Shown: positions 22,498 to 30,837 of the stretch, in pieces
Layout of the letters: every line of letters begins with the position of its first letter
How positions within the stretch are numbered: position 1 is the stretch's first letter
Translations under genes and position numbers: made by a program
Notes under the pieces: generated by a model
What the model was told of the DNA's origin: nothing
The model's input: the letters and a program-made list of their open reading frames with translations, nothing else
Databases searched by the model: none
Assembly (NCBI GenBank): GCA_011389685.1
Contig: JAABTV010000001.1
Location: 1 to 64,000 of the forward strand
Direction of reading: 5' to 3'
Length of the DNA: 64,000 bases
Origin: Paracoccaceae bacterium
GTDB taxonomy: Bacteria > Pseudomonadota > Alphaproteobacteria > Rhodobacterales > Rhodobacteraceae

Positions 22498-22728
22498 TCA
22501 GGCGATGCGGCGGAGCGGTTCGTGGTTGCAGATGATCAGGACCTGACCGCGATTCTCGACCGCGCGGAAGCCGCGGCGGCGAATCTCGTCGCGAAAGCGG
22601 TCCATGCCGACATATCGTTCGATATCGCGTCGCTTGCGCCGAACGATCTGGCCCTGCTGGACCGCCTTGCACATGAAGAGATTGCGCAGCCAGTTTTCCG
22701 GGCTGATGGGTGAAGTCACAAAGCCCAT
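22498..22728 (-). CDS. Small conserved Rhodobacteraceae-type protein (often annotated N-(5'-phosphoribosyl)anthranilate isomerase)
   Basis: MGFVTSPISPENWLRNLFMCKAVQQGQIVRRKRRDIERYVGMDRFRDEIRRRGFRAVENRGQVLIICNHEPLRRIA. Confidence 0.8.
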   Translation of the reverse strand: MGFVTSPISPENWLRNLFMCKAVQQGQIVRRKRRDIERYVGMDRFRDEIRRRGFRAVENRGQVLIICNHEPLRRIA

Positions 22729-22751
22729 GCCCAAGGATGGGCGCGGCAGGG

Positions 22752-22766
22752 TTAAGATCGGCTTAA
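22752..22766. promoter_or_regulatory. CtrA-type full site TTAA-N7-TTAA
   Basis: ggTTAAgatcggcTTAAcac between divergent genes. Confidence 0.6.
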
Positions 22767-22926
22767 CACGCGAGTTCATGTGCGTTGCCGTGGCCGCCTT
22801 GCGATTCACGCTTGTCAGAGCATGTTGATTGGCCGCACCTTCGAGCGTGCGACGGCGAGTCGCCGGGTCTTGAAACCGTACTGCATGGGGGGCGGCGCAG
22901 TGGCACGCGCCGGGCAATCGAGAGCG

Positions 22927-23442
22927 ATGATCACACCACAATTCGTCCTGACCATGGCACGCTATAACGCCTGGCAGAACAAGCAGATGAAAGCCGCGAT
23001 GGAGTCGCTGGGCGAGGATGCCTGTCGCGCGGATCGCGGCGCGTTTTTCGGCTCGATTCTGGCGACGGCGAACCATCTGCTTTGGGGGGATGCGATGTGG
23101 ATGGCGCGGTTCGATGGCGGTGCGCGTCCCGAAACCGGCATCCCCGAGAGTGTCGCCATGACCGCGCGGCTGTCGGATTGGGCGCTGGAGCGTTTCCGCA
23201 TGGACGGGCGCATCCTGCTCTGGGCCGAGGCGTTGCGGGCGATCGACCTGGTCGGCGATCTGACCTGGTTTTCCGGGGCGCAAGGGCGCGAGGTGTCCAG
23301 ACCCATGGCGCTTTGCGTGGCGCATATGTTCAATCACCAGACCCACCACCGCGGCCAGGTCCACGCGATGGTGACGGCGGCGGGTGGTGCGGGCTGGACC
23401 AGCGATCTGGCCTTCATGCCGGAGGGGGGACCATGGCTTTGA
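22927..23442 (+). CDS. DinB family protein
   Basis: MITPQFVLTMARYNAWQNKQMKAAMESL; ATANHLLWGDAMWMARF; HMFNHQTHHRGQVHAMVTAAG. Confidence 0.92.
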   Translation: MITPQFVLTMARYNAWQNKQMKAAMESLGEDACRADRGAFFGSILATANHLLWGDAMWMARFDGGARPETGIPESVAMTARLSDWALERFRMDGRILLWAEALRAIDLVGDLTWFSGAQGREVSRPMALCVAHMFNHQTHHRGQVHAMVTAAGGAGWTSDLAFMPEGGPWL

Positions 23443-24536
23443 TTTCACTTTCGCGCCGACTGCGCCGGACGCCGTTCTCGGAGGGTGTCGAGGCGGCGGG
23501 TGTCAAGGCATACACGGTTTACAACCGGATGTTGTTGCCGACCGTTTTCCGCAGCATCGAGGAGGATTACCGCCATCTCAAGGCGGCGGTGCAGGTCTGG
23601 GACGTGTCCTGCGAGCGCCAGATCGAGATCCGGGGGCCGGATGCGGCGCGGCTTGTGCAGATGCTGACCCCGCGCGATCTGCGCGCGATGCTGCCGGGGC
23701 AATGTTATTACGTGCCGATCGTGGATGAGACCGGCGGCATGCTCAACGATCCGGTGGCGGTGAAGCTGGCCGAGGATCGCTGGTGGATCTCGATCGCCGA
23801 CAGCGACCTGCTTTTCTGGGTCAAGGGGCTGGCCCACGGGTTCCGGCTCGATGTTTTGATCCAGGAGCCGGATGTGAGCCCGCTTGCAGTGCAGGGACCG
23901 CTGGCCGAGGATCTGGTGGCGGAGGTGTTCGGGGATGCGGTGCGCAAGGTGCGGTTCTTCCGCTTTGGCCTTTTCGCGTTCCGGGGGCGGCAACTGGTGG
24001 TGGCGCGGTCGGGCTATTCCAAGCAGGGTGGTTTCGAGATCTATGTCGAGGGCGGTGATATCGGGATGCCGCTCTGGGCTGCGCTGATGGAGGCGGGGCG
24101 GTCGATGGATGTGCATGCCGGCTGTCCCAACCTGATCGAGCGGATCGAGGGCGGCTTGCTCAGCTATGGCAATGACATGACCGATGAGAACACGCCGCAT
24201 GAATGCGGGTTGGGCCGGTTCTGCAACACCCAGACTGCGATCGGATGTGTCGGGCGCGATGCGCTGCTCAGGGTGGCGCGGGAAGGGCCGGTGCGCCAGA
24301 TCCGGGCCATCGAGATCTATGGCGACCGGGTGCCGGGCTGTGACCGGCTGTGGCCGGTGATGGCCGGTGACATCGAGGTGGGCCATATCAGCAGCGCCGC
24401 ATGGTCGCCGGATTTCGAGACCAACGTGGCCATCGGGATGGTGCGCATGACACATTGGGAAGAAGGCACGGATGTCGATGTGATCACGCCTGACGGGGTG
24501 CGCGCGGCTTGCGTCCGCGAGATGTTCTGGGCATGA
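23433..24536 (+). CDS. dmdA: Dimethylsulfoniopropionate demethylase (GcvT-like)
   Basis: RRLRRTPFSEGVEAAGVKAYTVYNRMLLPTVF; PIVDETGGMLNDPVAVKLAEDRWWISIADSDLLFWVKGL; SGYSKQGGFEIYVEG; linked to acuI. Confidence 0.87.
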   Translation: MALISLSRRLRRTPFSEGVEAAGVKAYTVYNRMLLPTVFRSIEEDYRHLKAAVQVWDVSCERQIEIRGPDAARLVQMLTPRDLRAMLPGQCYYVPIVDETGGMLNDPVAVKLAEDRWWISIADSDLLFWVKGLAHGFRLDVLIQEPDVSPLAVQGPLAEDLVAEVFGDAVRKVRFFRFGLFAFRGRQLVVARSGYSKQGGFEIYVEGGDIGMPLWAALMEAGRSMDVHAGCPNLIERIEGGLLSYGNDMTDENTPHECGLGRFCNTQTAIGCVGRDALLRVAREGPVRQIRAIEIYGDRVPGCDRLWPVMAGDIEVGHISSAAWSPDFETNVAIGMVRMTHWEEGTDVDVITPDGVRAACVREMFWA

Positions 24537-24612
24537 CTGGGGCATGCGGCGGGAGACGGTCGGTCTGCCGGTCTGGTGCGTCGCCCCGAAGTCGGCCCGA
24601 AGTCGCCCGGAC

Positions 24613-24638
24613 AAGATGAGTATTTGGAGCAAGATGAA
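24613..24638. repeat. Intergenic repeat family 4, copy 1: AAGATGAGTATTTGGAGCAAGATGAA
   Basis: Near-identical to 29481-29505. Confidence 0.8.
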
Positions 24639-24673
24639 TGACGGGGACTCTCCCGGAGGAAAGGAAGGCTGAG

Positions 24674-25669
24674 ATGTTCAACGCGCTTGTGGTGGAAAAG
24701 GACGAGGACAGCGGCAAGACGAGTGCCGCGGTGAAACAGATCGCGGTGGACGATCTGCCCGAGGCCGAGGTTCTGGTCGCGGTCGAATACTCGACGGTGA
24801 ACTACAAGGACGGGCTGTGCGTCGGGCCGGGGGGCGGGTTGGTGCGGCGTTATCCGCATGTGCCCGGGATCGACTTTGCCGGCACGGTCGAGGCCTCCAC
24901 GGATGACCGTTACAAGCCGGGCGACAAGGTGATCCTGACCGGCTGGCGCGTGGGCGAGGCGCATTGGGGTGGCTATGCCCAGAAGGCGCGGGTTCGGGCC
25001 GATTGGCTGGTGCCGCTGCCTGAAGGGCTCGATACGCGCGCGGCGATGGCGGTGGGCACCGCCGGGTTGACCGCGATGCTGTCGGTGATGGCGCTGGAGG
25101 ATCACGGGTTGGAGCCGGGGCACGGCCCGGTTCTGGTGACCGGGGCCGCGGGCGGTGTGGGCTCGGTCGCGACCGCGATCCTGGCGCATCTGGGGCATGA
25201 GGTGGCCGCGGTGACCGGGCGGCCGGAAACCGAAGATTATCTGAAAGACCTTGGCGCGAGCCGGATCGTGCCGCGCGAGGAATTGACCGAGGTGACGAAA
25301 AAGCCGCTGGAGGGCGAGCAATGGGCGGGCTGTGTCGACGCCGTGGCGGGCGTGATGCTGGGCCGTATTCTCAAGCAGATGAAATACGGCACCAGCGTGG
25401 CCGCCGTGGGCCTGGCCGGGGGCGCGGCGATCGAGGGGGCGCTGATCACGCCCTTCATTCTGCGCGGTGTGAACCTGCTGGGGATCGATTCGGTGATGCA
25501 GCCCTATGAGAACCGGCTGCGGGCCTGGGAGCGGATCGCGCGCGATCTGCCGATGGAGAAGCTCGAGGCGATGATCCGGCCCGCGACCTTGTCGGATCTG
25601 CCGGAGCTCGGGCGCGATATCCTGAAAGGCCAGGTCAAGGGCCGGGTCGTGGTGGATGTGAACGCCTGA
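24674..25669 (+). CDS. acuI: Acryloyl-CoA reductase, MDR family
   Basis: MFNALVVEKDEDSGKTSAAVKQIAVDDLPEAEVLVAVEYSTVNYKDGLCV; VTGAAGGVGSVATAILAHLGHEVAAVTGR; linked to dmdA. Confidence 0.88.
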   Translation: MFNALVVEKDEDSGKTSAAVKQIAVDDLPEAEVLVAVEYSTVNYKDGLCVGPGGGLVRRYPHVPGIDFAGTVEASTDDRYKPGDKVILTGWRVGEAHWGGYAQKARVRADWLVPLPEGLDTRAAMAVGTAGLTAMLSVMALEDHGLEPGHGPVLVTGAAGGVGSVATAILAHLGHEVAAVTGRPETEDYLKDLGASRIVPREELTEVTKKPLEGEQWAGCVDAVAGVMLGRILKQMKYGTSVAAVGLAGGAAIEGALITPFILRGVNLLGIDSVMQPYENRLRAWERIARDLPMEKLEAMIRPATLSDLPELGRDILKGQVKGRVVVDVNA

Positions 25670-25682
25670 TTGCCGGAGGGAG

Positions 25683-25726
25683 GCGGGGCCGCGCGGCCCC
25701 GCAGCACGAGGGCGCGCGCCCTCGTG
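25683..25726. terminator. Two adjacent perfect GC-rich palindromes downstream of acuI
   Basis: gcggggccgcgcggccccgc + ag + cacgagggcgcgcgccctcgtg. Confidence 0.75.
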
Positions 25727-25807
25727 CCCTTGTCGGAGCGTCCTGCGGTTTGCAAGGCAGCTGAATGGGTCTACACCATGGCGAACGTGAATCTGGAGGC
25801 AGCGGCG

Positions 25808-26236
25808 ATGAGCGCATATGACAATGACAACATCTTTGCCAGGATCCTGCGCGGCAAGATCCCGAGCGTGAAGCTTTACGAGGACGCGGACACCTATGTC
25901 TTCATGGATATCATGCCGCGTGCCGACGGGCATTGCCTCGTGATCCCCAAGACGCCTGCGCGCAACATGCTCGATGCCAGCGACGAACAGCTGATCGCCT
26001 GTCTGCGCACGGTGCGGAAGATGGGGCATGCGGTGATGCGCGCCCTTGATGCGGGCGGCGTGACGGTGCAGCAATTCAACGAGGCGCCGGGCGGGCAGGA
26101 GGTGTTTCACCTGCATTACCACGTGCTGCCCCGCCACGAGGGCGTGAGCCTGCGCCCGCCCGGGCAGATGGCCGAGATGGATGACCTCGAGGCGCAGGCC
26201 GCGAAGATTCGCGCGGCGCTGGCGGAAACCGGCTGA
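25808..26236 (+). CDS. HIT family protein
   Basis: NIFARILRGKIPSVKLYEDADTYVFMDIMPRADGHCLVIPK; FHLHYHVLPRHEG (HxHxH). Confidence 0.95.
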   Translation: MSAYDNDNIFARILRGKIPSVKLYEDADTYVFMDIMPRADGHCLVIPKTPARNMLDASDEQLIACLRTVRKMGHAVMRALDAGGVTVQQFNEAPGGQEVFHLHYHVLPRHEGVSLRPPGQMAEMDDLEAQAAKIRAALAETG

Positions 26237-26548
26237 GAGCGGCCGGGCGCGGTGGGTGCGCCCGGGCCGGGAGCACGGAACCATGTGGCCATCAGCGGTA
26301 TGCCTTTGCATGCCGGCTTCGTCGGTTTCGGGTGTCGATTCGGGCGGAAAAAAATGCCGTATTTGTCGGCAAATCCGCCGCATCTGTTTGATTGATGGGC
26401 GGGTTTCGGTCTAGGTTGATTGCCTAAGGGGCATCCCGCGGAGGCACTGCGGACCCCCGAAACCGAATGTGTGCGAAAGACGGGGCCACCCATTGCTGCT
26501 CCAGAGGCCGCCAAGAGCCTTCTTTCGCGCCGAAATGGAGGGAGAGAC

Positions 26549-26965
26549 GTGTTTTCGAGAATCATGGTGCCGGTCGATCTGGCGCATCTACCCGACCTCG
26601 AACGGGCGCTCACTTGCGCGGCTGATCTGGCCAAGCATTACGGGGCCAAGGTGACCTATGTCGGGGTGACCGCCGCCACGCCGGGCGCGATGGGGCACAA
26701 TCCCAAGGAATACGAGGCCAAACTTTCCGAGTTCGCGCAGGATCAGGCAAAGAGCCGGGGCATCGAGACCCATGAATATACCGCGGTCAGCCACGATCCG
26801 GCCACCGATCTGGACGATGCTCTCTTGCGTGCAATCAAGGAGGTCGACGCCGATCTGGTCGTCATGCAAAGCCACATGCCCAACGTGATGGATTACATCT
26901 GGCCATCCAACGGCGGCAAGATCGCCGAGCATGCCAAATGTTCGGTCATGGTCGTGCGCGGCTGA
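26549..26965 (+). CDS. Universal stress protein UspA family
   Basis: FSRIMVPVDLAHLPDLERALTCAADLAKHYGAKVTYVGV; GGKIAEHAKCSVMVVR. Confidence 0.92.
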   Translation: MFSRIMVPVDLAHLPDLERALTCAADLAKHYGAKVTYVGVTAATPGAMGHNPKEYEAKLSEFAQDQAKSRGIETHEYTAVSHDPATDLDDALLRAIKEVDADLVVMQSHMPNVMDYIWPSNGGKIAEHAKCSVMVVRG

Positions 26966-27003
26966 CCGGGGACCGAGGGAAACAAGAAAAGGGAGGCCGT
27001 TCC

Positions 27004-28710
27004 ATGGCCGAGGAAACGACAGACCAGGGTATCCCTGAGCCGGAAGGCCAGTCGGATATCATCGAGACCGATTACCAGGTCGGTCAGGACAACATTCAAC
27101 CGAAGATCGGGCCGTTCGGACTCGACATCCACAACCCCGTTTTCGTGATTTCGGGCCTCGCGGTGGTTGCGTTCGTGATCTATGCGGTCGCTCTTCCGGA
27201 TCAGGCGGCCACGGTATTCGATTGGCTGTTTGCCAAGGTGACAAAAGGGTTTGACTGGTTCTTCCTGGGGGCCGCCAACATTTTTGTCATCTTCTGTCTG
27301 CTGCTTATCGTGACGCCCTACGGATCGGTCAGGCTGGGCGGTACGGATGCAACGCCGGATTACAGCTATATCGGCTGGTTCGCGATGCTGTTCGCGGCCG
27401 GCATGGGCATCGGGCTCCTGTTCTTCGGCGTTTCGGAACCGATGAGCCATTTCTCGTCTTCGCTGGGTGGGACATCCATCGGCGAGGATGGCGTGCGCAC
27501 CGACTGGGCTCCGGCCGGGGCCGCGGGTGGTGACGAGGCCGCAGCGCAACGGCTGGGTATGGCGGCGACGATCTTTCACTGGGGTCTGCACCCTTGGGCG
27601 ATCTATGCCGTGGTGGCACTGGCGCTGGCCTTGTTCAGCTATAACAAGGGCCTGCCGCTGACGCTGCGTTCGGCCTTCTACCCGATTCTCGGCGATCGTG
27701 TCTGGGGCTGGTGGGGCCACATCATCGACACGCTGGCGGTGTTTGCCACGCTGTTCGGTCTCGCGACCTCGCTGGGCTTCGGCGCGGAACAGACGGCTTC
27801 GGGTCTGACATTCCTGTTCGGCAGCGGTGAAGCGGCCGAAGGCACACGCGCCTTCATGGGCATCACCTACGGCAACAGCGAAGAATCGGGTGTTGCGAAC
27901 AACCCGCTCCTGCTCGTGATCCTGATCTCGGCGATCACGGCGGTGGCACTGATCTCGGTTATCCGCGGTCTCGACGGTGGCGTGAAGGTGCTGTCGGAGA
28001 TCAACATGGGGCTGGCGGCGCTGCTTCTGGTGTTCGTGTTCCTTGTGGGCGGGCCGATCTTCCTGATCACGCTGTTTTTCGACAGTATCTGGGCCTATTT
28101 CCAGAACATCTGGGCACTCAGCAACCCGATCGGACGCGAGGACGTGAACTTCAGCCAGGGCTGGACCTCGTTCTACTGGGCATGGTGGATTTCCTGGTCA
28201 CCCTTTGTCGGCATGTTCATCGCCCGGGTCAGCCGGGGCCGTACCGTGCGTGAATTCATCACCTGCGTGCTGATCATCCCGACGACCGTGTGCATCCTGT
28301 GGATGACCGTCTTTGGCGGAACCGCGCTCAATCAGGTGGTGGCCGATGGCTATACCGGGGCGCAGGATGCGGCGCTTGAACTGAAGCTGTTCAAGATGCT
28401 TGCCGAGTTGCCGCTGGCGACGATCACCTCGGTGATCGGCATCATCCTCGTGATCGTGTTCTTCGTCACCTCGTCGGACTCCGGCAGCCTCGTGATCGAC
28501 ACGATCACCGCCGGTGGCAAGATCGACGCGCCGGTCAGCCAGCGTGTGTTCTGGTGCATCTTCGAGGGGCTGGTCGCGATCGCGCTTTTGATTGGTGGTG
28601 GGCTTGCCGCGCTGCAATCGGCGGTGATTTCGACCGGGTTGCCGTTTACGTTGGTGCTGCTTGTCATGTGCTATGCCATCTGGCGCGGCTTGGCTGCCGA
28701 GAAGCGCTGA
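27004..28710 (+). CDS. BCCT family betaine/choline/DMSP-type transporter
   Basis: GMGIGLLFFGVSEPMSHF; WTSFYWAWWISWSPFVGMFIARVSRGRTVREF; VTSSDSGSLVIDTITAGG. Confidence 0.95.
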   Translation: MAEETTDQGIPEPEGQSDIIETDYQVGQDNIQPKIGPFGLDIHNPVFVISGLAVVAFVIYAVALPDQAATVFDWLFAKVTKGFDWFFLGAANIFVIFCLLLIVTPYGSVRLGGTDATPDYSYIGWFAMLFAAGMGIGLLFFGVSEPMSHFSSSLGGTSIGEDGVRTDWAPAGAAGGDEAAAQRLGMAATIFHWGLHPWAIYAVVALALALFSYNKGLPLTLRSAFYPILGDRVWGWWGHIIDTLAVFATLFGLATSLGFGAEQTASGLTFLFGSGEAAEGTRAFMGITYGNSEESGVANNPLLLVILISAITAVALISVIRGLDGGVKVLSEINMGLAALLLVFVFLVGGPIFLITLFFDSIWAYFQNIWALSNPIGREDVNFSQGWTSFYWAWWISWSPFVGMFIARVSRGRTVREFITCVLIIPTTVCILWMTVFGGTALNQVVADGYTGAQDAALELKLFKMLAELPLATITSVIGIILVIVFFVTSSDSGSLVIDTITAGGKIDAPVSQRVFWCIFEGLVAIALLIGGGLAALQSAVISTGLPFTLVLLVMCYAIWRGLAAEKR

Positions 28711-28730
28711 GCCAGTCACAACGCACATGG

Positions 28731-28760
28731 AAAGGCCCCGCGGCATGCCGCGGGGCCTTT
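28731..28760. terminator. Rho-independent terminator after the BCCT gene
   Basis: Perfect 30-bp palindrome AAAGGCCCCGCGGCATGCCGCGGGGCCTTT. Confidence 0.9.
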
Positions 28761-28893
28761 CTGGAATTTGGGACATGGAACTATGCTGGTGATAGGAAGT
28801 CGCCAGAAAGGTTGCCAGAGTAGTTCGTCAGTTTCCTTCGCCGGGATTGCGGCAGGGATTGCTGGGCCGGGCGTCCATCCGGGGACACCGCGC

Positions 28894-28922
28894 AAAAAAA
28901 GGCCCCCGTCATGGGGGCCTTT
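28894..28922. terminator. Rho-independent terminator of the minus-strand gene 28964-29326
   Basis: aaaaaaaGGCCCCCgtcatGGGGGCCttt. Confidence 0.85.
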
Positions 28923-28963
28923 CGTCACAATCACCGGCCAAGCAAATCACGCTTCATTTTTCA

Positions 28964-29326
28964 TCAGGTGGAAGACGCGTCGAGAAGCTGCTCGGCGCAG
29001 GCCTCGGCGACGTCGTCATTCGGTTGTTCCTGGCCTGGCAGCGTCGCCCAACCTTGTTCCTCGATATAGTCGCCTTGCTCCCACGTGCTTTCCTCCTCCA
29101 GCGCCGCGATGTGCATTTCCTGTTGGGTGGTCGCGGCCTTGCGGAATTCCGCGACGCAGATCGGCGTCAATGCAGCTATCACGGCCTTCTCGGTCTGTTG
29201 CTCGGCCGTCTGTCTGGCGGCTCCGCTGGTAACCAACCAGCCTGCGCTCAAACTGACGATCAGCATGCCAACGGCACCACCGATCGCCCCCCAAACGGCG
29301 GGTTTCGTCCATGTCGGAATATTCAT
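28964..29326 (-). CDS. Hypothetical protein with one N-terminal TM segment
   Basis: MNIPTWTKPAVWGAIGGAVGMLIVSLSAGWLVTSGAARQTAEQQTEKAVIAALTPICVAEF... Confidence 0.8.
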   Translation of the reverse strand: MNIPTWTKPAVWGAIGGAVGMLIVSLSAGWLVTSGAARQTAEQQTEKAVIAALTPICVAEFRKAATTQQEMHIAALEEESTWEQGDYIEEQGWATLPGQEQPNDDVAEACAEQLLDASST

Positions 29327-29480
29327 AATACCTCTCTTCCTTAGAGTCACAGGGTAACATCCATAGCGCTGGTCACCAAATCGGGGGCCCGAACCGCGCA
29401 ATTCGGCTGCCGATAAGCGTTATCATGCCAACAGGCGGATTCGGGAATGCGCCCGGGCCTGTCGCGGGGCCTTTTGTTTT

Positions 29481-29505
29481 AGATGAGTATTTTTGGCAAG
29501 ATGAA
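29481..29505. repeat. Intergenic repeat family 4, copy 2: AGATGAGTATTTTTGGCAAGATGAA
   Basis: Near-identical to 24613-24638. Confidence 0.8.
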
Positions 29506-29574
29506 ACCCGGTGGGTCTTGTGTCCGGGTGGGCTTTCAACTTGAGTGGCGCGAGGCGTTCACGGGGAGACACAG

Positions 29575-30795
29575 ATGACTCTGGATAACGAATTCGCGCG
29601 GGCGCAGTTTCCCGCCTTCGAGGTGCCGTCGCTGGAGGGCCAGGCGTTTTTCGAGAATGCGGGCGGGTCGTACACGTCGCGTTTCGTCATTGACCGGCTG
29701 ACGCGGTTCTATCGCGAGCGCAAGGTGCAGCCCTATGGCCCCTATGAGGCCAGCCGTCTGGGGGGCGAGGAGATGGACGAGGCGCGCACGCGGCTGGCGG
29801 CGATGCTGGGAGTCGAGACCGATGAGCTTTCGTTCGGGCCGTCGACCACGCAGAACACCTATGTCCTGGCGCAGGCGGTCCGGCAATGGATGAAGCCCGG
29901 CGAGGCGATCGTGGTGACCGATCAGGATCACGAGGCCAATACCGGGCCGTGGCGGCGGCTGGCCGAGGCGGGCATCGAGCTGCGCGAATGGAAGATCGAC
30001 CCCGAGAGCGGGCATCTTGACCCGGCGGCGTTGGAGAACCTGCTCGATGAAAACGTCCGGCTGGTGTGTTTCCCGCATTGCTCCAACGTGGTCGGCGAGG
30101 TCAATCCGGTGACCGAGATCACCGCCATGGCCCATGCGGCGGGGGCCTTTGTCTGTGTCGACGGGGTGTCCTATGCGCCGCACGGATTTCCGAACCTGGG
30201 CGAGCTGGGGCCGGATATCTACCTGTTCTCGGCCTACAAGACCTATGGGCCGCATCAGGGGATCATGGTGATCCGGCGCGACCTTGGTGCGCAACTGCCC
30301 AACCAGGCGCATTATTTCAACGCCGACACGCTTTACAAGCGGTTCACGCCGGCGGGGCCGGATCATGCGCAGGTGGCGGCCTGTGCGGGGATGGCCGATT
30401 ATGTCGATGCGCTGGCCGAGCATCACGGCATCGGCGGTGGCCCGGCGGACCGGGCGCGGGCCGTGCATGACATGATGCGCGCGCATGAGGGGCGGCTGTT
30501 GCAGCCGCTTCTTGATGCGCTGCGCGCGCGCAACGATCTGCGCCTGCTGGGGCCGGAGCGGGCCGAGGGGCGCGCGCCCACGGTGGCGGTGGCGCTGCGC
30601 GAGCCGGGGCTGGCGGCGGCGCGGCGGCTGGCCGGGCACGGGATCATGGCGGGAGGCGGCGATTTCTATGCCCTGCGCGCGCTCAAGGCGATGGGAGTGG
30701 AGCCGGAGCGCGGCGTGTTGCGGCTGAGCTTCGTGCATTACACCAGTTCCGAGGAGGTCGACCGGCTGATCGGGGCGCTGGAGCGCGAATTGTGA
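29575..30795 (+). CDS. Aminotransferase class V (cysteine desulfurase-like)
   Basis: FFENAGGSYTSRFVIDRL; FGPSTTQNTYVLAQAV; DQDHEANTGPWRRLAEAGIELREW; YLFSAYKTYGPHQG. Confidence 0.9.
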   Translation: MTLDNEFARAQFPAFEVPSLEGQAFFENAGGSYTSRFVIDRLTRFYRERKVQPYGPYEASRLGGEEMDEARTRLAAMLGVETDELSFGPSTTQNTYVLAQAVRQWMKPGEAIVVTDQDHEANTGPWRRLAEAGIELREWKIDPESGHLDPAALENLLDENVRLVCFPHCSNVVGEVNPVTEITAMAHAAGAFVCVDGVSYAPHGFPNLGELGPDIYLFSAYKTYGPHQGIMVIRRDLGAQLPNQAHYFNADTLYKRFTPAGPDHAQVAACAGMADYVDALAEHHGIGGGPADRARAVHDMMRAHEGRLLQPLLDALRARNDLRLLGPERAEGRAPTVAVALREPGLAAARRLAGHGIMAGGGDFYALRALKAMGVEPERGVLRLSFVHYTSSEEVDRLIGALEREL

Positions 30796-30837
30796 TCCGG
30801 GCCGGGTGGGGTGGCGTAGTCTCGTGAAATCGGGGGC

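Noticed and set aside
24317-26383. 688-aa minus-strand ORF
   Set aside because: Antisense to dmdA 3' end, acuI and the HIT gene
28731-28760. Perfect 30-bp palindrome as a novel element
   Set aside because: Best explained as an ordinary strong terminator of the BCCT gene
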